A stretch of DNA of 64,000 nt, taken from NCBI GenBank assembly GCA_965279135.1, contig OZ257133.1, positions 1,984,001 to 2,048,000 of the forward strand, given 5' to 3'. The notes under the pieces were generated by a model, which saw only the letters and a list, made by a program, of their open reading frames with translations, had not been told where the DNA came from and did not search any database. Positions 8,945-18,911 of this stretch are shown here, one piece after another (position 1 is the stretch's first letter; every line of letters begins with the position of its first letter). The position numbers and the translations under genes were made by a program. This stretch comes from Croceimicrobium sp965279135. Its GTDB lineage: Bacteria > Bacteroidota > Bacteroidia > Flavobacteriales > Schleiferiaceae.

Positions 8945-9074
8945 TTACAAAAAGGAACTTAAGGGATAAACCGTTTAAATTTTCTTAATAGTTTAGTAGG
9001 TGTAAGCTAGTAAAATTGTGGGGATCAATAGTTCCAAATCTACTAGTGCTTAACTTGCCAATCTTAATCGCCTT

Positions 9075-9953
9075 ATGAAGCTCAAAAACAAAAAAGTACA
9101 CCTGGTGCTAGCTTCCGGAGGGGCAAGAGGAGTTGCTCATATCGGAGTAATTGAAAAACTGGAGGAAGCGGGCTGTGAAATTGTAGAAGTGGCTGGCTGC
9201 TCGATGGGCGCAGTGATTGGAGGTCTATATGCTGCGGGTAAATTAGAGGAGTATAAAGAATGGCTTCTCAAACTAAAAAGATCAGATGTATTCCGCCAAT
9301 TGGATTTTACGCTTGCCCGACACGGCTTTGTAAAAGGAGAAAAAATCTTTAGTACCATTATGGACTTTATCGGTCCACAGCAAATCGAGAAACTGAGAAT
9401 CCCATTTACTTCCGTGGCAACCGATATTAATACTGGTGAGGAGGTGAAATTTGATTCCGGTGATTTGTATCAAGCCATGCGAGCTTCAGTTTCCATCCCT
9501 GGCATTTTCACTCCGGTTCACCATGAAGATCTACCGGATCGACTTTTGGTAGATGGTGGTGTAATTAATCCCCTACCCCTAAACAGAATTCACCGACGCG
9601 AAGGAAATATTGTAATCGCAGTAGATATCAATGCTTCAGGAGAAAAACCAGACCTCATGAAAGATGAAGTGTCTTCGGAACGCTCTTGGTTTAACTTAAA
9701 CCTGAACTTTTTTCGCTCCCAAACCCGTCAATTAGATCCCGGATTAATGGATGTTGTTCAAGCGAGCTACGAACACATGCAAAACAAAATCATCAAGCAG
9801 AGCTTAGAGAAATACAGTCCAGACTATCTCATCCGTATCCCACGCAATACTTGCGGGCTTTTCGATTTCCATTTGGCGGCTGATCTAATTAAAGTGGGCC
9901 GAAACGCCTACACAGAGCAGGTTGAGGAAAGCTGGAAGGCGGTCAACTACTAA
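9075..9953 (+). CDS. Patatin-like phospholipase / acyl hydrolase
   Basis: A 292-residue patatin-fold hydrolase of the RssA/YlbK-like type. The oxyanion motif GGARGVAHIG (residues 15-24), the nucleophile elbow GCSMG (Ser43) and the catalytic Asp in VDGGVINPLP (Asp160) are all present, giving an intact Ser-Asp dyad. No signal peptide or membrane helix is visible, so it is probably cytosolic or peripheral. It is a single gene convergent with the giant secreted protein gene. Family members cleave acyl esters of lipids, and the substrate here is unknown. Confidence 0.92.
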   Translation: MKLKNKKVHLVLASGGARGVAHIGVIEKLEEAGCEIVEVAGCSMGAVIGGLYAAGKLEEYKEWLLKLKRSDVFRQLDFTLARHGFVKGEKIFSTIMDFIGPQQIEKLRIPFTSVATDINTGEEVKFDSGDLYQAMRASVSIPGIFTPVHHEDLPDRLLVDGGVINPLPLNRIHRREGNIVIAVDINASGEKPDLMKDEVSSERSWFNLNLNFFRSQTRQLDPGLMDVVQASYEHMQNKIIKQSLEKYSPDYLIRIPRNTCGLFDFHLAADLIKVGRNAYTEQVEESWKAVNY

Positions 9954-9981
9954 AAAGGCCCGTCCATTTCTGGACAGGCCC
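9952..9981 (-). terminator. Intrinsic terminator for the giant malectin gene
   Basis: Read on the minus strand, GGCCTGTCCA pairs with TGGACGGGCC (one G-U) around a GAAA loop and is followed by a T run. In the plus direction the stem has a C-A mismatch and no T tract, so it mainly serves the minus-strand gene. Confidence 0.8.
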
Positions 9982-9992
9982 GCAACCATGAA

Positions 9993-12900
9993 TTAATTGA
10001 TTAAAAGCTTTTTCTGATAGCTCTTACCTTCTTGTTTTAGGTAAACTATATATACTCCCGGATTTAGGGATAGGTTCTCCAAATAATGACGATCACCCGG
10101 CTCCAGTTTTTGACTGTAAACCAACTGACCCTGACCATTTACAATATCCAGTTGAGAAGATTCTCCGGAAGTTAATTCCAATATTAGAGATTGACCCGAT
10201 TGTAATGGATTAGGATAAACGCTCCATTCGAAACTGTCTTCGCTAGAGGACTGACCCAACATTTTAGCATTAGCTGGGACTTCCTTCACTTCGATTGCGA
10301 CCAACAAACTATTATCTACACTAGCAGCAGTATTCAAAGCAAGCTCTCCGTCTGATACCTGAACCGTAAATACTTCTTTATGAGCAGTGGCACCTGACTC
10401 TGTAATACTGAAGATATCAACATCATCAAGGACTAACTGACCTTCAGCGGAAATGTCAAAGACTCTTCGTCCTGGTCCCATTAACCATCCTTGTAGTTCC
10501 GCAAAGTGCAAAGTCACTTCATATAGTCCTTGGTTTGGAACTGGGATATAATAACCCATGTTACGGCCAATTCTACAAGTACTGTATAGTACCGAATCTA
10601 AAGTGTTGGAAACAGCTTTTGTATAAGTATGGGTGTACCCTCCTATGTTATATTGATCAGCGACATAGCTAATGCCGGTTATTGGAGATACATGTGCAGG
10701 TCCACCACAATTTACATTGAGACTAAAGGCAGCATTCTGCGGGGTACCTGCGCAATTGCAGCTTCCATCTTGAATATCATTAATGGTGGTAGAATCTCCA
10801 TCATCGCATGGGGTACCTGCAGCGGGACACACACTACTAAGGCTTATCTCTTGGATTAAGGTATCCTGATCACTGAAATAGAAGATATGAACCGAAGCAT
10901 TCTGTATAGCCGAGTTCGGAGCATTAAAACTCAGTGTTTCAGTTAGGGTGTCTCCGGCACTAACCACTGCCGTTGCCTGTAAACTAGACTGAACAAGATT
11001 TGCGTGAGTACCGAAATACTGAATGGAATCAATCTCCCGATCTACTGAATCTGAATTAATCAACAAGAAATTCTGCTGAGCACCTTGATTCACCTCCACA
11101 CTGAACTGAGCATTTGCCGGACTTAAATAAAGTGGAACTAGAGTTATAGGGTTTAGTTGCTCCTCTATTTCAATCGCTACCAATAGGCTATTATCCTTAC
11201 TAGCAGCTGTATTGATGTCGAGTTCACCATCATTTACAGCTACCACAAAGGTCTCGCTATGAGCGCTTGCACCTCCACCTGATAAAACGAAAATATCGAT
11301 ATCATCCAATTGCAATTGTCCTTCGACGCTGATATCAAAAACCCTTCGATTAGGTCCCATCAACCACTTTTGCGTCTCGGCAAAATGCAAGGTTACCTGG
11401 TAATTTCCGGCTTGCGGCACTGGGATGGAATAACTCATATTACGGCCAATCCGAGCTGTGCTGTACAAGGCTGAATCTAAAGTATTAGCAACGCCATCGG
11501 AATAGGTGTGAGTATAACCGCCAATATTGTATTGATCAGCGATATAGCTCTTACCTGTAATCGGACTTACCAGGGCTGAACCACCACAATTGATGTTAAG
11601 GCTAAAACCAGGATTAGGATTAGAAATTGGAGTACCCGCACAGTTACAATTCCCGTCCTCTACATCATTAACTGTGCTTGAATCGCCATCATCACAACTT
11701 GTACCGATTGGAGGGCAGGTGGCTTCCACATTAATTTCTTGTATCAAAACTGTGGTATCACTGTAATAGGTGATAATTGCCTTCGATGGTCCAAATGCTT
11801 GAGCCGGTGCATTAAAATATGCCTGAGCCATTATACTATCGCTTGCATTTACAGTTGATCCTGCCATCAAACTGGTTTGCACATAAGTCGCTGCGGCTCC
11901 ACTGATAACAACCGAATCAATAGACCGATTGATGGTATCCAGGTTGATTAGATGGAAAGAGGCCGAATCTGAGAGGTTAATCTGACTGCTCAAATTCAAT
12001 TGATCAGGATCAAGACTAAGAATCTCTGGGATCGGATTATAAGAACTGATCTCAATTGCAATAAGCAGACTGTTATCCTTGCTTGCAGCGGTATTCAGAT
12101 TTAACACTCCATCGAGTACATCAACCGTAAAGGTTTCATTATGCGCAATTGCGCCACCTCCGGTAATTGATACGATGTCAATATCATCAAGCATCAATTG
12201 TCCCTCCGCAGAAATATCAAAAACTCTCTTATTAGGGAACATCAACCAATTCTGCACTTCCGCAAAATGCAAGGTTACCTGATAGGTCCCCGGATCGGGA
12301 ATTGGAATAACGTAACTCATGTTCCTACCTATTCTACTCGTGCTATAAAGAACGGAATCTTGAGTTCCGGATATGCTCTGATTATAGGTATGCGTGTAAC
12401 CCCCGATGTTGTACTGATCAGCGATATAAGCCTTACCGGTTATCGGACTGGTATGGGCCGGACCGCCACAGTTTATATTTAAGCTAAAGGCCGGTGTCTG
12501 AACTGGAGTTCCGGAACAATTACAGTTACCATCCTCAACATCATTAATAGTGGTAGAATCACCATCGTCACAGGAGCTACCCGCGCTTGGGCAGAGGATT
12601 TCCCCGCCTAAGTTTAGATTGAGCGCATTAGCATGTCCATTAAAGTAATAGCTGGCTATAGCAGAGTATTGCCCTGGATTTGCACCTTGAGGCTGAAAAT
12701 ATAACCATACTAAACTGCTATCATTCGGATTGACACTAAAGCCATCCATAGCCGCAAAATACTGAGCATCGCTCCCGCTAATCACAACCGAATCAAGGCT
12801 ATAAGTCAGGCTATCAGGGTTTCGCACATAAATGCTAAGGCTATCAAGGCTAGTCGAAACTCTAGCTGGAAAATCTAATGCCGTTGCACTTAAACTGGGC

Positions 12901-15900
12901 CCTTGCAATGGAGCAGGTCCACTGAGGCTTTCAATGCTGATCGCAGAAATCTTCGCGTTGTTTTCTGTAGCAAGGCTGGTAAGGTTTAGGGTATCGTCCG
13001 TGGGAATGTCAAAGCTTACAACATAAGCTGTTTGTGATCCTGCTTGAATGAACAAGTCTAAATCCTGTATCACTAAAGAATCCTCTAACCACATGCTAAA
13101 AATTCGCTTGCCAGGACTAAAAGCACCAGTCCAGATTTCCGCAAAATGAAGAGTTACGCGATAGGTAGCTGCTTGTGGAACAGGGATGGCATAGGCTAAA
13201 TCCGCTGCCCACCTTTCACTTGTGTAGATTAGGGGATCGCTAGTATTGGCAATGTTCTGAGCTGCTCCCGCTACATTTCCATTAAGGAAATATTGATCTG
13301 CTGTAAACTCCCTGCCATCTTGAGCAGTATAGGCCGGACCACCGGCATTAATATGCAAACTGAAATTAGGGGTACTAAGCGTTTCGCCAAAACAGTTGCA
13401 ATTGCCATCGGTAGTATCATTGATTGTATTCGCATCTCCGTCATCACAGGTTAATCCAGCAATAGGACAAGCCGCTTCACCAGAAAGGTTTAAAATGGCG
13501 GGCAATGACTTTCCGTCAAAGTATACCTGCAATTGTGCATTTCGAACAATAGGATTCGCGTTGGATGGATTAAAATATACTTTTACAGAATTCGTGTAAG
13601 AAGCAGGAATTGCCGTGCCAGCCTGAAGGTCGTGTGTAAAATCGGGGGATTGTGGACCCACCAGATTAACCGAATCAATGCTAACCAATCCATTACTACT
13701 ATTCACTAAATCGATACTTATACTATCGGTATTTCCGATCGGATTGCTTTGGAAGTGATGACTTCCGGGTACAAATTGTAAGCCTGAGCTCTGTGGGCTA
13801 ATCTCAAAAGCCGATAGTTTCGCGTTTTCAACTAGACCCTCCAGACTTAAGTCCAGACTACCATCATTGACTTCAACAGTATAGGATAATACCAAAGCGG
13901 CATAGCCTCCAACCGTATCAAAAATATCTAAGGAAGGGCGTACTAGATTTCCTTCTAAAGAAACGTTCATAACCCTGGCTCCGGTGCTGAAGTTTGGACC
14001 ATAAATTTCAGCGAAATGGAGTTTGACTTCATAAGTTCCATTGGCCGTTAAGGGCACGGAATAGGCCAGGTTCGCAGCCCAACGTTCTGTCTGATAGAGT
14101 TCAGGATCGTTAGTATTGCTAATTCCGATAACCTTTGAATAAGTACTGCCATTTAAGAAATGAATATCAGCATCAAACTCAGCTCCATCCTGAGCAGTTA
14201 GAGCCGGACCTCCGCAATTCACTCGGATAGCCTCCGCAGGAAGAACCTCAGCTTTAACCGGAATCTGTAAAAAACTATTGTTGGCAATACTGTATACTTC
14301 AATGGTATCATTGACATCCGCATTTGCATTGAAGCTTAAATTAACTAATACGCTATCACCTGCTGATAAAACAAAGGGGGGACTCACCGCTGGATTGAAA
14401 TTTAGTCCATTGATTCCGATTGCCCATTGGATTGAATCGATAAGAATAGCCTGTGTTCCCGAGCTGTTTTTTAAATAGAAACTTTGCTGACTAATCTGAT
14501 TAGCTGCAAGCGTGCCAAAGTCAATATCGCCAGGGGCAATGAGGTTAGACTTGTTAATGGCAATTAAATTGAGTGCTTGCGGACTTCCAAAGGAGAAAAC
14601 CTCCTGACTCAATAATTGGCCTCCCCCCTTCACATCAGACCCTGTTGGTAGATAAATGGTCTGGTTATTAACTATAGCCTGAGTACCATGGCGACCCGTA
14701 TTAAGAGTATCTAAGTTCCTCCAGGTTCCATTACTAAGGTTCAGTGCCTGGGTAAGATTACTAGCCAGATTTGCCGAAGATTCACCACCGATTAGCAATA
14801 GTTCATCACCGATTACTGCAACAGAAGCGCCTGCTTGAGGAGATGGAATATTGTTGGTATTGGTACTCCAGGTATTGGTGTTAAAGTCAAATATATCTAC
14901 CTCCGGAACGGTTCCCCCGAAGAATCCACTAAAACCAGATTTACGACCTCCAGCTGCATAGAGCTTGTCCTGAGTGATGGTGGCGTGAAAGTGATCTCTA
15001 GCCCGAGGGGCATCGGTGAGCACGGTCCAAGTATTAGTTGCCGGATCATATTCATCAAACCAGGGAACCCAACCGCTAACATGTCCATTTTGAATACCAC
15101 CCAGGATGTAGAATTTCCCATTACGTACCACAGCCCCTGCACTACCCCTGCGGCGAGTAACGGGAATCTCTGGTCCTTCGTGCCATTGATCAGCCACCGG
15201 ATCATAGATATAAACTCGATCAACCGGTATTTCATTAGGGAATACCCCAGTCATACCCATAAAAGCATAAATCAATCCCTCATGCTCAACAGCTTGGTAA
15301 TGATGCAATTCAACGGGTGGGGCGGCCCCAACTTTCCAGGTTCCATTAATAGGATCGTAAAAATTCACATTGGCTCCATGCTCACGACCACCAATTAGCA
15401 CGAACTGATCGCCTGCCTCAACATAGGATGCCTCATGTCGCCCTTGTGGACAAGAACTATGATTGCCATTAACAGTACAATTGTTTCCATCATGCAAATA
15501 AGTCCAGTCACCAGCTAAGGTGTTTGGTACGTAGTTGGCCTTAATAAAATCGTAAGTGGCATTAAAGCTGGGATCTCCTGACTCTTTACCGGCGGCAACA
15601 CCAATAGCGAGAGATTCATTTGAACTGAAAATCTGATTTAAGAACGAAGGGAAACTAATTGCCCCTCCAACATTCTGAACACCGTTACCGAGGTCGATCT
15701 TGGGCTGAATCGTAGCATTCAAGGGATTGATCTCCAAAAAGAAGCTGATCTCAGGCGCAGATCCTAATCCACTTATTAGGTGGCTGGAAGAATTAAATGT
15801 TCCATTTTCTTCTACCCATACTCGAAGCTCAATACTGCCCTGATTCGCATGTGCACCGATCATGATAAAATTATCTTGATCTCCATTTCCAATGTAAAAT

Positions 15901-18083
15901 GCCTGGTATTGGTCGGCTTGAGGGTTTCCTTGAAAAAGTGGGCCTACTAAAGCTGTTTCTATTTCAAAGGGGAGGGTGCTTGAGCTTACATTTAAACCGA
16001 ATTGAAATCCATTAGTGAGGTCATTGGCATTACCTAAAGGACTTCCATTGGCGGCATTATTAAAGGATAAAAGACCTACTGCTCCTCCAGCTATAATTTC
16101 TACACTGCTATTGTCTTCATTTAGGTAGAGATTTAGATAATCATCATTCAAATTGGTCATTAAGCCGGTAAATCCTAAACCGTAAAGTCCAAATCCTGGA
16201 TCACCATTCAATAAGGGATAGTCAAAAACCAAACTCAGGTTTTGCCCGTCGGTAGCATCAAGAGCAAAGGGATCCTGGGTATCCAATAGACCATCATCAT
16301 CGTCATCAGGATCATTAAGATCACTTACTTTGAAGCCATTGATTAGGCTTTGATCATTATCGGTAGGAAAACTCGCTCCGCTGCAGGGATTGGTTTGATT
16401 GTCAATTTCATCAGCATTGGTATAGCCGTCATTATCCTCATCGATCGAAGCGTCATAGATACCGGAGCAATTGCTGAAATCCTGAGGCTCAAAAATGGTA
16501 ATGGAGTTAGAGCCATAAGTGGCCGCCCAGATTGTTCCCGGAAAAATATCATCATCGGATTGGGCCGTAACATCTAATGGCACAGCACCAAAACCAGTCG
16601 CTAATACCGTAACATCTGAAGCGCTATTAATACTTCCCTGAGCATTAAGGCTCACCCGATAAATGTTTCCATTAAAACTTGCCGCCAATAAATCACCTTG
16701 CATGGAACCGTTGAAGTTCGATGCCCGATACTCTACCATTCCGTTGGTTGATGCCGTTATGGTAAATAGGGATAGGTCATCTACCCCAGCATTCTGGAAA
16801 TCCCCTTCAATGGGTTGAGCCAAACTAGGGTCAACCGGAGGCCAATCTACCGGTAAGGTTGTATTAATATTATTCGTGACCGCAGTCCGCCACACTCCAT
16901 TGGTACCACCAGAACCGTTAGCATGATCATGCGTAAAGAGTCCTGCGCCAAGGGGGTTGGCTCTAATCGGGTTAGGATGTCCTCCATAGTATCCGGCAGC
17001 ATCGATAAAGTGAAGACCATCTTTATTATTCACCTTAGCATCGTTAGGACCTGGACCCGTAGATCCCGGCTCACCCGGCACCCAATTGTTCGTAGCTGTT
17101 CCGACCCCTTCGTTATCAGGATGACCTCCCCAACCCTGGTTGGCCCCGTTATCCCAGGTGTACATTCGTCCGTCATCCGTAAGGACAATGTCATAAGCAT
17201 TTCTGAAACCGGCGGCATAAACTTGTACTGGTCCATTAACCACCCATTTAGCCTGATTTAATCCATCATTCCCACCAAAAGGATCATTGATATCAATACC
17301 ATCATATCCGGCCTGGTTAGGATCGGTGATCCCATTTACGTTTGCCCGGGTAGGATCATCCAGCGTAGGAAGATCATAAATGTATTCCGCGCCTTGAGCA
17401 TCAGTTTGGGTCGGACGAGAATTAAGGTCATTTAAATCGATCGATACGATTGCCGCTGATAGAGCATACTCGGTAATCAGAGCAAAATTATTGGAGGGAG
17501 CACCGGCATTGGTATGCCCACCAACTGCTAGGTAAAGGATGTTATTCACCTTATCCAATTGCATCCCGTTTGTCGCATGGTTCTCCTCAGAGCGTGGTAA
17601 TCCCCGTACTAGATCCACGCGCTCCCACTGACTCCCATTCCAGCTAAGCTTGCTCACCATCCCCGAATTAGAATCAAGATTCTTATCCGATCCTCCGCCA
17701 CCACCACCGATACGGTAGTCGCTTGAACTCACATATAATACTGGATTAATAGCGGTTCCATCCGCCAAAATACCCGTAACCTGACGCTTTATAACTGAAT
17801 GTAAAGCACCATCATCATCGTGATTCTGTATCTGCTGTATGTCCAGAATGAGTTCGGTTGCAACAACAGAATAGGAAGTTGCACTCTGGCGTTGAACGGT
17901 ATAGGCATATATCTCTCCACTTTGTACAGAAACATAGAGCCGACCATCGGGACCAAAATCCAAAGATGTTGGATTGGTGATGGAAACACCATTTAATCCG
18001 GTAGAACTAAAATTAACCTGAGCAAAAAGGCCAAGACTGCTCAAAAGGCAAAACAGAAGGAGGAGTATAGTTTGCTTTTTCAT
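9993..18083 (-). CDS. Giant secreted multidomain protein: propeller, kelch, five malectin domains, T9SS C-terminal domain
   Basis: A 2696-residue exported protein with a clear signal peptide (residues 1-21, ending LGLFAQ). Domains in order are as follows. A glucose/sorbosone-dehydrogenase-like beta-propeller lies at about 22-530. A calcium-binding thrombospondin-3-like stretch with DEDNDGYTNADE and DPDDDDDGLLDTQD is at about 535-615, followed by a lectin-like beta region. Kelch-type repeats occupy about 870-1160. Ig-like HYDIN/choice-of-anchor-type domains then alternate with five malectin domains at about 1283-1430, 1574-1725, 1863-2015, 2158-2308 and 2453-2600. Four cysteine-rich linkers of the form CDDGDxxTxND precede malectins 2 to 5. 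A T9SS type A sorting domain (about 2616-2696, YPNPLQSGQ and final KKLLIN) ends it. Malectins bind glucose-type disaccharides, so carbohydrate adhesion or sensing at the cell surface is inferred. It is transcribed alone. Confidence 0.93.
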   Translation of the reverse strand: MKKQTILLLLFCLLSSLGLFAQVNFSSTGLNGVSITNPTSLDFGPDGRLYVSVQSGEIYAYTVQRQSATSYSVVATELILDIQQIQNHDDDGALHSVIKRQVTGILADGTAINPVLYVSSSDYRIGGGGGGSDKNLDSNSGMVSKLSWNGSQWERVDLVRGLPRSEENHATNGMQLDKVNNILYLAVGGHTNAGAPSNNFALITEYALSAAIVSIDLNDLNSRPTQTDAQGAEYIYDLPTLDDPTRANVNGITDPNQAGYDGIDINDPFGGNDGLNQAKWVVNGPVQVYAAGFRNAYDIVLTDDGRMYTWDNGANQGWGGHPDNEGVGTATNNWVPGEPGSTGPGPNDAKVNNKDGLHFIDAAGYYGGHPNPIRANPLGAGLFTHDHANGSGGTNGVWRTAVTNNINTTLPVDWPPVDPSLAQPIEGDFQNAGVDDLSLFTITASTNGMVEYRASNFNGSMQGDLLAASFNGNIYRVSLNAQGSINSASDVTVLATGFGAVPLDVTAQSDDDIFPGTIWAATYGSNSITIFEPQDFSNCSGIYDASIDEDNDGYTNADEIDNQTNPCSGASFPTDNDQSLINGFKVSDLNDPDDDDDGLLDTQDPFALDATDGQNLSLVFDYPLLNGDPGFGLYGLGFTGLMTNLNDDYLNLYLNEDNSSVEIIAGGAVGLLSFNNAANGSPLGNANDLTNGFQFGLNVSSSTLPFEIETALVGPLFQGNPQADQYQAFYIGNGDQDNFIMIGAHANQGSIELRVWVEENGTFNSSSHLISGLGSAPEISFFLEINPLNATIQPKIDLGNGVQNVGGAISFPSFLNQIFSSNESLAIGVAAGKESGDPSFNATYDFIKANYVPNTLAGDWTYLHDGNNCTVNGNHSSCPQGRHEASYVEAGDQFVLIGGREHGANVNFYDPINGTWKVGAAPPVELHHYQAVEHEGLIYAFMGMTGVFPNEIPVDRVYIYDPVADQWHEGPEIPVTRRRGSAGAVVRNGKFYILGGIQNGHVSGWVPWFDEYDPATNTWTVLTDAPRARDHFHATITQDKLYAAGGRKSGFSGFFGGTVPEVDIFDFNTNTWSTNTNNIPSPQAGASVAVIGDELLLIGGESSANLASNLTQALNLSNGTWRNLDTLNTGRHGTQAIVNNQTIYLPTGSDVKGGGQLLSQEVFSFGSPQALNLIAINKSNLIAPGDIDFGTLAANQISQQSFYLKNSSGTQAILIDSIQWAIGINGLNFNPAVSPPFVLSAGDSVLVNLSFNANADVNDTIEVYSIANNSFLQIPVKAEVLPAEAIRVNCGGPALTAQDGAEFDADIHFLNGSTYSKVIGISNTNDPELYQTERWAANLAYSVPLTANGTYEVKLHFAEIYGPNFSTGARVMNVSLEGNLVRPSLDIFDTVGGYAALVLSYTVEVNDGSLDLSLEGLVENAKLSAFEISPQSSGLQFVPGSHHFQSNPIGNTDSISIDLVNSSNGLVSIDSVNLVGPQSPDFTHDLQAGTAIPASYTNSVKVYFNPSNANPIVRNAQLQVYFDGKSLPAILNLSGEAACPIAGLTCDDGDANTINDTTDGNCNCFGETLSTPNFSLHINAGGPAYTAQDGREFTADQYFLNGNVAGAAQNIANTSDPLIYTSERWAADLAYAIPVPQAATYRVTLHFAEIWTGAFSPGKRIFSMWLEDSLVIQDLDLFIQAGSQTAYVVSFDIPTDDTLNLTSLATENNAKISAISIESLSGPAPLQGPSLSATALDFPARVSTSLDSLSIYVRNPDSLTYSLDSVVISGSDAQYFAAMDGFSVNPNDSSLVWLYFQPQGANPGQYSAIASYYFNGHANALNLNLGGEILCPSAGSSCDDGDSTTINDVEDGNCNCSGTPVQTPAFSLNINCGGPAHTSPITGKAYIADQYNIGGYTHTYNQSISGTQDSVLYSTSRIGRNMSYVIPIPDPGTYQVTLHFAEVQNWLMFPNKRVFDISAEGQLMLDDIDIVSITGGGAIAHNETFTVDVLDGVLNLNTAASKDNSLLIAIEISSYNPIPEILSLDPDQLNLSSQINLSDSASFHLINLDTINRSIDSVVISGAAATYVQTSLMAGSTVNASDSIMAQAYFNAPAQAFGPSKAIITYYSDTTVLIQEINVEATCPPIGTSCDDGDSSTVNDVEDGNCNCAGTPISNPNPGFSLNINCGGSALVSPITGKSYIADQYNIGGYTHTYSDGVANTLDSALYSTARIGRNMSYSIPVPQAGNYQVTLHFAETQKWLMGPNRRVFDISVEGQLQLDDIDIFVLSGGGASAHSETFVVAVNDGELDINTAASKDNSLLVAIEIEEQLNPITLVPLYLSPANAQFSVEVNQGAQQNFLLINSDSVDREIDSIQYFGTHANLVQSSLQATAVVSAGDTLTETLSFNAPNSAIQNASVHIFYFSDQDTLIQEISLSSVCPAAGTPCDDGDSTTINDIQDGSCNCAGTPQNAAFSLNVNCGGPAHVSPITGISYVADQYNIGGYTHTYTKAVSNTLDSVLYSTCRIGRNMGYYIPVPNQGLYEVTLHFAELQGWLMGPGRRVFDISAEGQLVLDDVDIFSITESGATAHKEVFTVQVSDGELALNTAASVDNSLLVAIEVKEVPANAKMLGQSSSEDSFEWSVYPNPLQSGQSLILELTSGESSQLDIVNGQGQLVYSQKLEPGDRHYLENLSLNPGVYIVYLKQEGKSYQKKLLIN
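10275..12908 (-). repeat. Three tandem intragenic units of about 880 bp (Ig-like, CDDGD linker, malectin)
   Basis: Malectin units 3, 4 and 5 of the giant gene are close copies. Corresponding sites such as the DQYNIGGYTHTY codons recur at about 12420, 11535 and 10655, a spacing of about 880-885 bp. Each unit has an Ig-like domain, a cysteine-rich linker and a malectin domain. Units 1 and 2 are more diverged. The pattern indicates recent tandem duplication within the gene. Confidence 0.85.
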
Positions 18084-18278
18084 AGACTTCGGGGATCTTA
18101 GTTCAAAATTTGAATAAGTACCCCTAAGTGCGACTATTATTTCGACAAGCGGTTGACTTTGATAGCTTAACGGTCAGACAATTTATATTGGGCAAAGACC
18201 TATTTCACCCTTAACAATCCCTATTTTTGGGCCCTTAAGATTTTTATCAGGGACTTAAGTCTCAATGGAATAAAACTT

Positions 18279-18286
18279 TATCTTTG
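18279..18286 (+). promoter_or_regulatory. Putative -7 element of the rpsP operon
   Basis: TATCTTTG matches TAnnTTTG exactly, 55 bases upstream of the rpsP ATG. The 258-bp region 18084-18341 between the divergent giant gene and rpsP holds no other gene. No good TTTG -33 box was found at the expected distance. Confidence 0.6.
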
Positions 18287-18341
18287 CGCCCCCTTATTTA
18301 ATAATTAATTAACCGGGTCGGGAACCCTTTAACAATTAATC

Positions 18342-18908
18342 ATGGCAACAAGAATTCGTTTGCAACGTCACGGCCGCAAAGGTCGTCCCATCTTCACAAT
18401 TGTAGTAGCTGATTCCAGAGTAAAACGTGATGGTAAATACATTGAGCGTTTAGGACAGTACAACCCAAACACTAATCCTGCGACTATTGAATTAAACTTC
18501 GACAGTGCTTTGGATTGGGTTATGAAAGGTGCACAGCCCAGTGATACTGCGCGTGCCATTCTTCGCTACAAAGGTGTAATGATGAAAAAACACCTTTTGG
18601 AAGGTGTACGCAAAGGTGCTTTTGATGAAGCAGAAGCAGAAAAGCGTTTTGAAGCTTGGTTGGAAGAAAAGGTCGGCAAAATCGACGCGAAGAAAGAAGG
18701 CTTAAGCAAGGCCAATGAAGAGGCTAAAGCCAAAGCATTAGAAGCTGAAAAAGCAGTTAAGGAAGCGCGTATCGCTGTAGAGGCGGAAGCTGAGGTTGAA
18801 GCAGAAGCTCCCGCAGAAACTGAAGTTGAAGCTGAAGTTGAAGCTAGCGCAGAAGAAGCTACCGAAGAAGCTCCAGCAGAGGAGGCTTCTGAGGAAACCG
18901 AAGGCTAG
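18342..18908 (+). CDS. rpsP: 30S ribosomal protein S16 with long acidic C-terminal extension
   Basis: The first 85 or so residues are canonical S16 (ATRIRLQRHGRKGRP, DSRVKRDGKYIERLGQYNPNT), which helps fold the central part of 16S rRNA in the small subunit. The usual length is 80-90 residues, but this protein has 188. The extra part begins as a probable helix and ends in a low-complexity Glu/Ala/Val tail. It leads an operon with rimM (3-bp gap) and trmN (1-bp gap). The same style of tail occurs on L17 and, N-terminally, on S1 in this window. Confidence 0.97.
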   Translation: MATRIRLQRHGRKGRPIFTIVVADSRVKRDGKYIERLGQYNPNTNPATIELNFDSALDWVMKGAQPSDTARAILRYKGVMMKKHLLEGVRKGAFDEAEAEKRFEAWLEEKVGKIDAKKEGLSKANEEAKAKALEAEKAVKEARIAVEAEAEVEAEAPAETEVEAEVEASAEEATEEAPAEEASEETEG

Positions 18909-18911
18909 AAA

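Noticed and set aside
14835..15398. A 187-codon frame on the plus strand inside the giant gene
   Set aside because: It is antisense to well-supported kelch repeats, has no recognisable domain, and its composition is that expected of a shadow frame.
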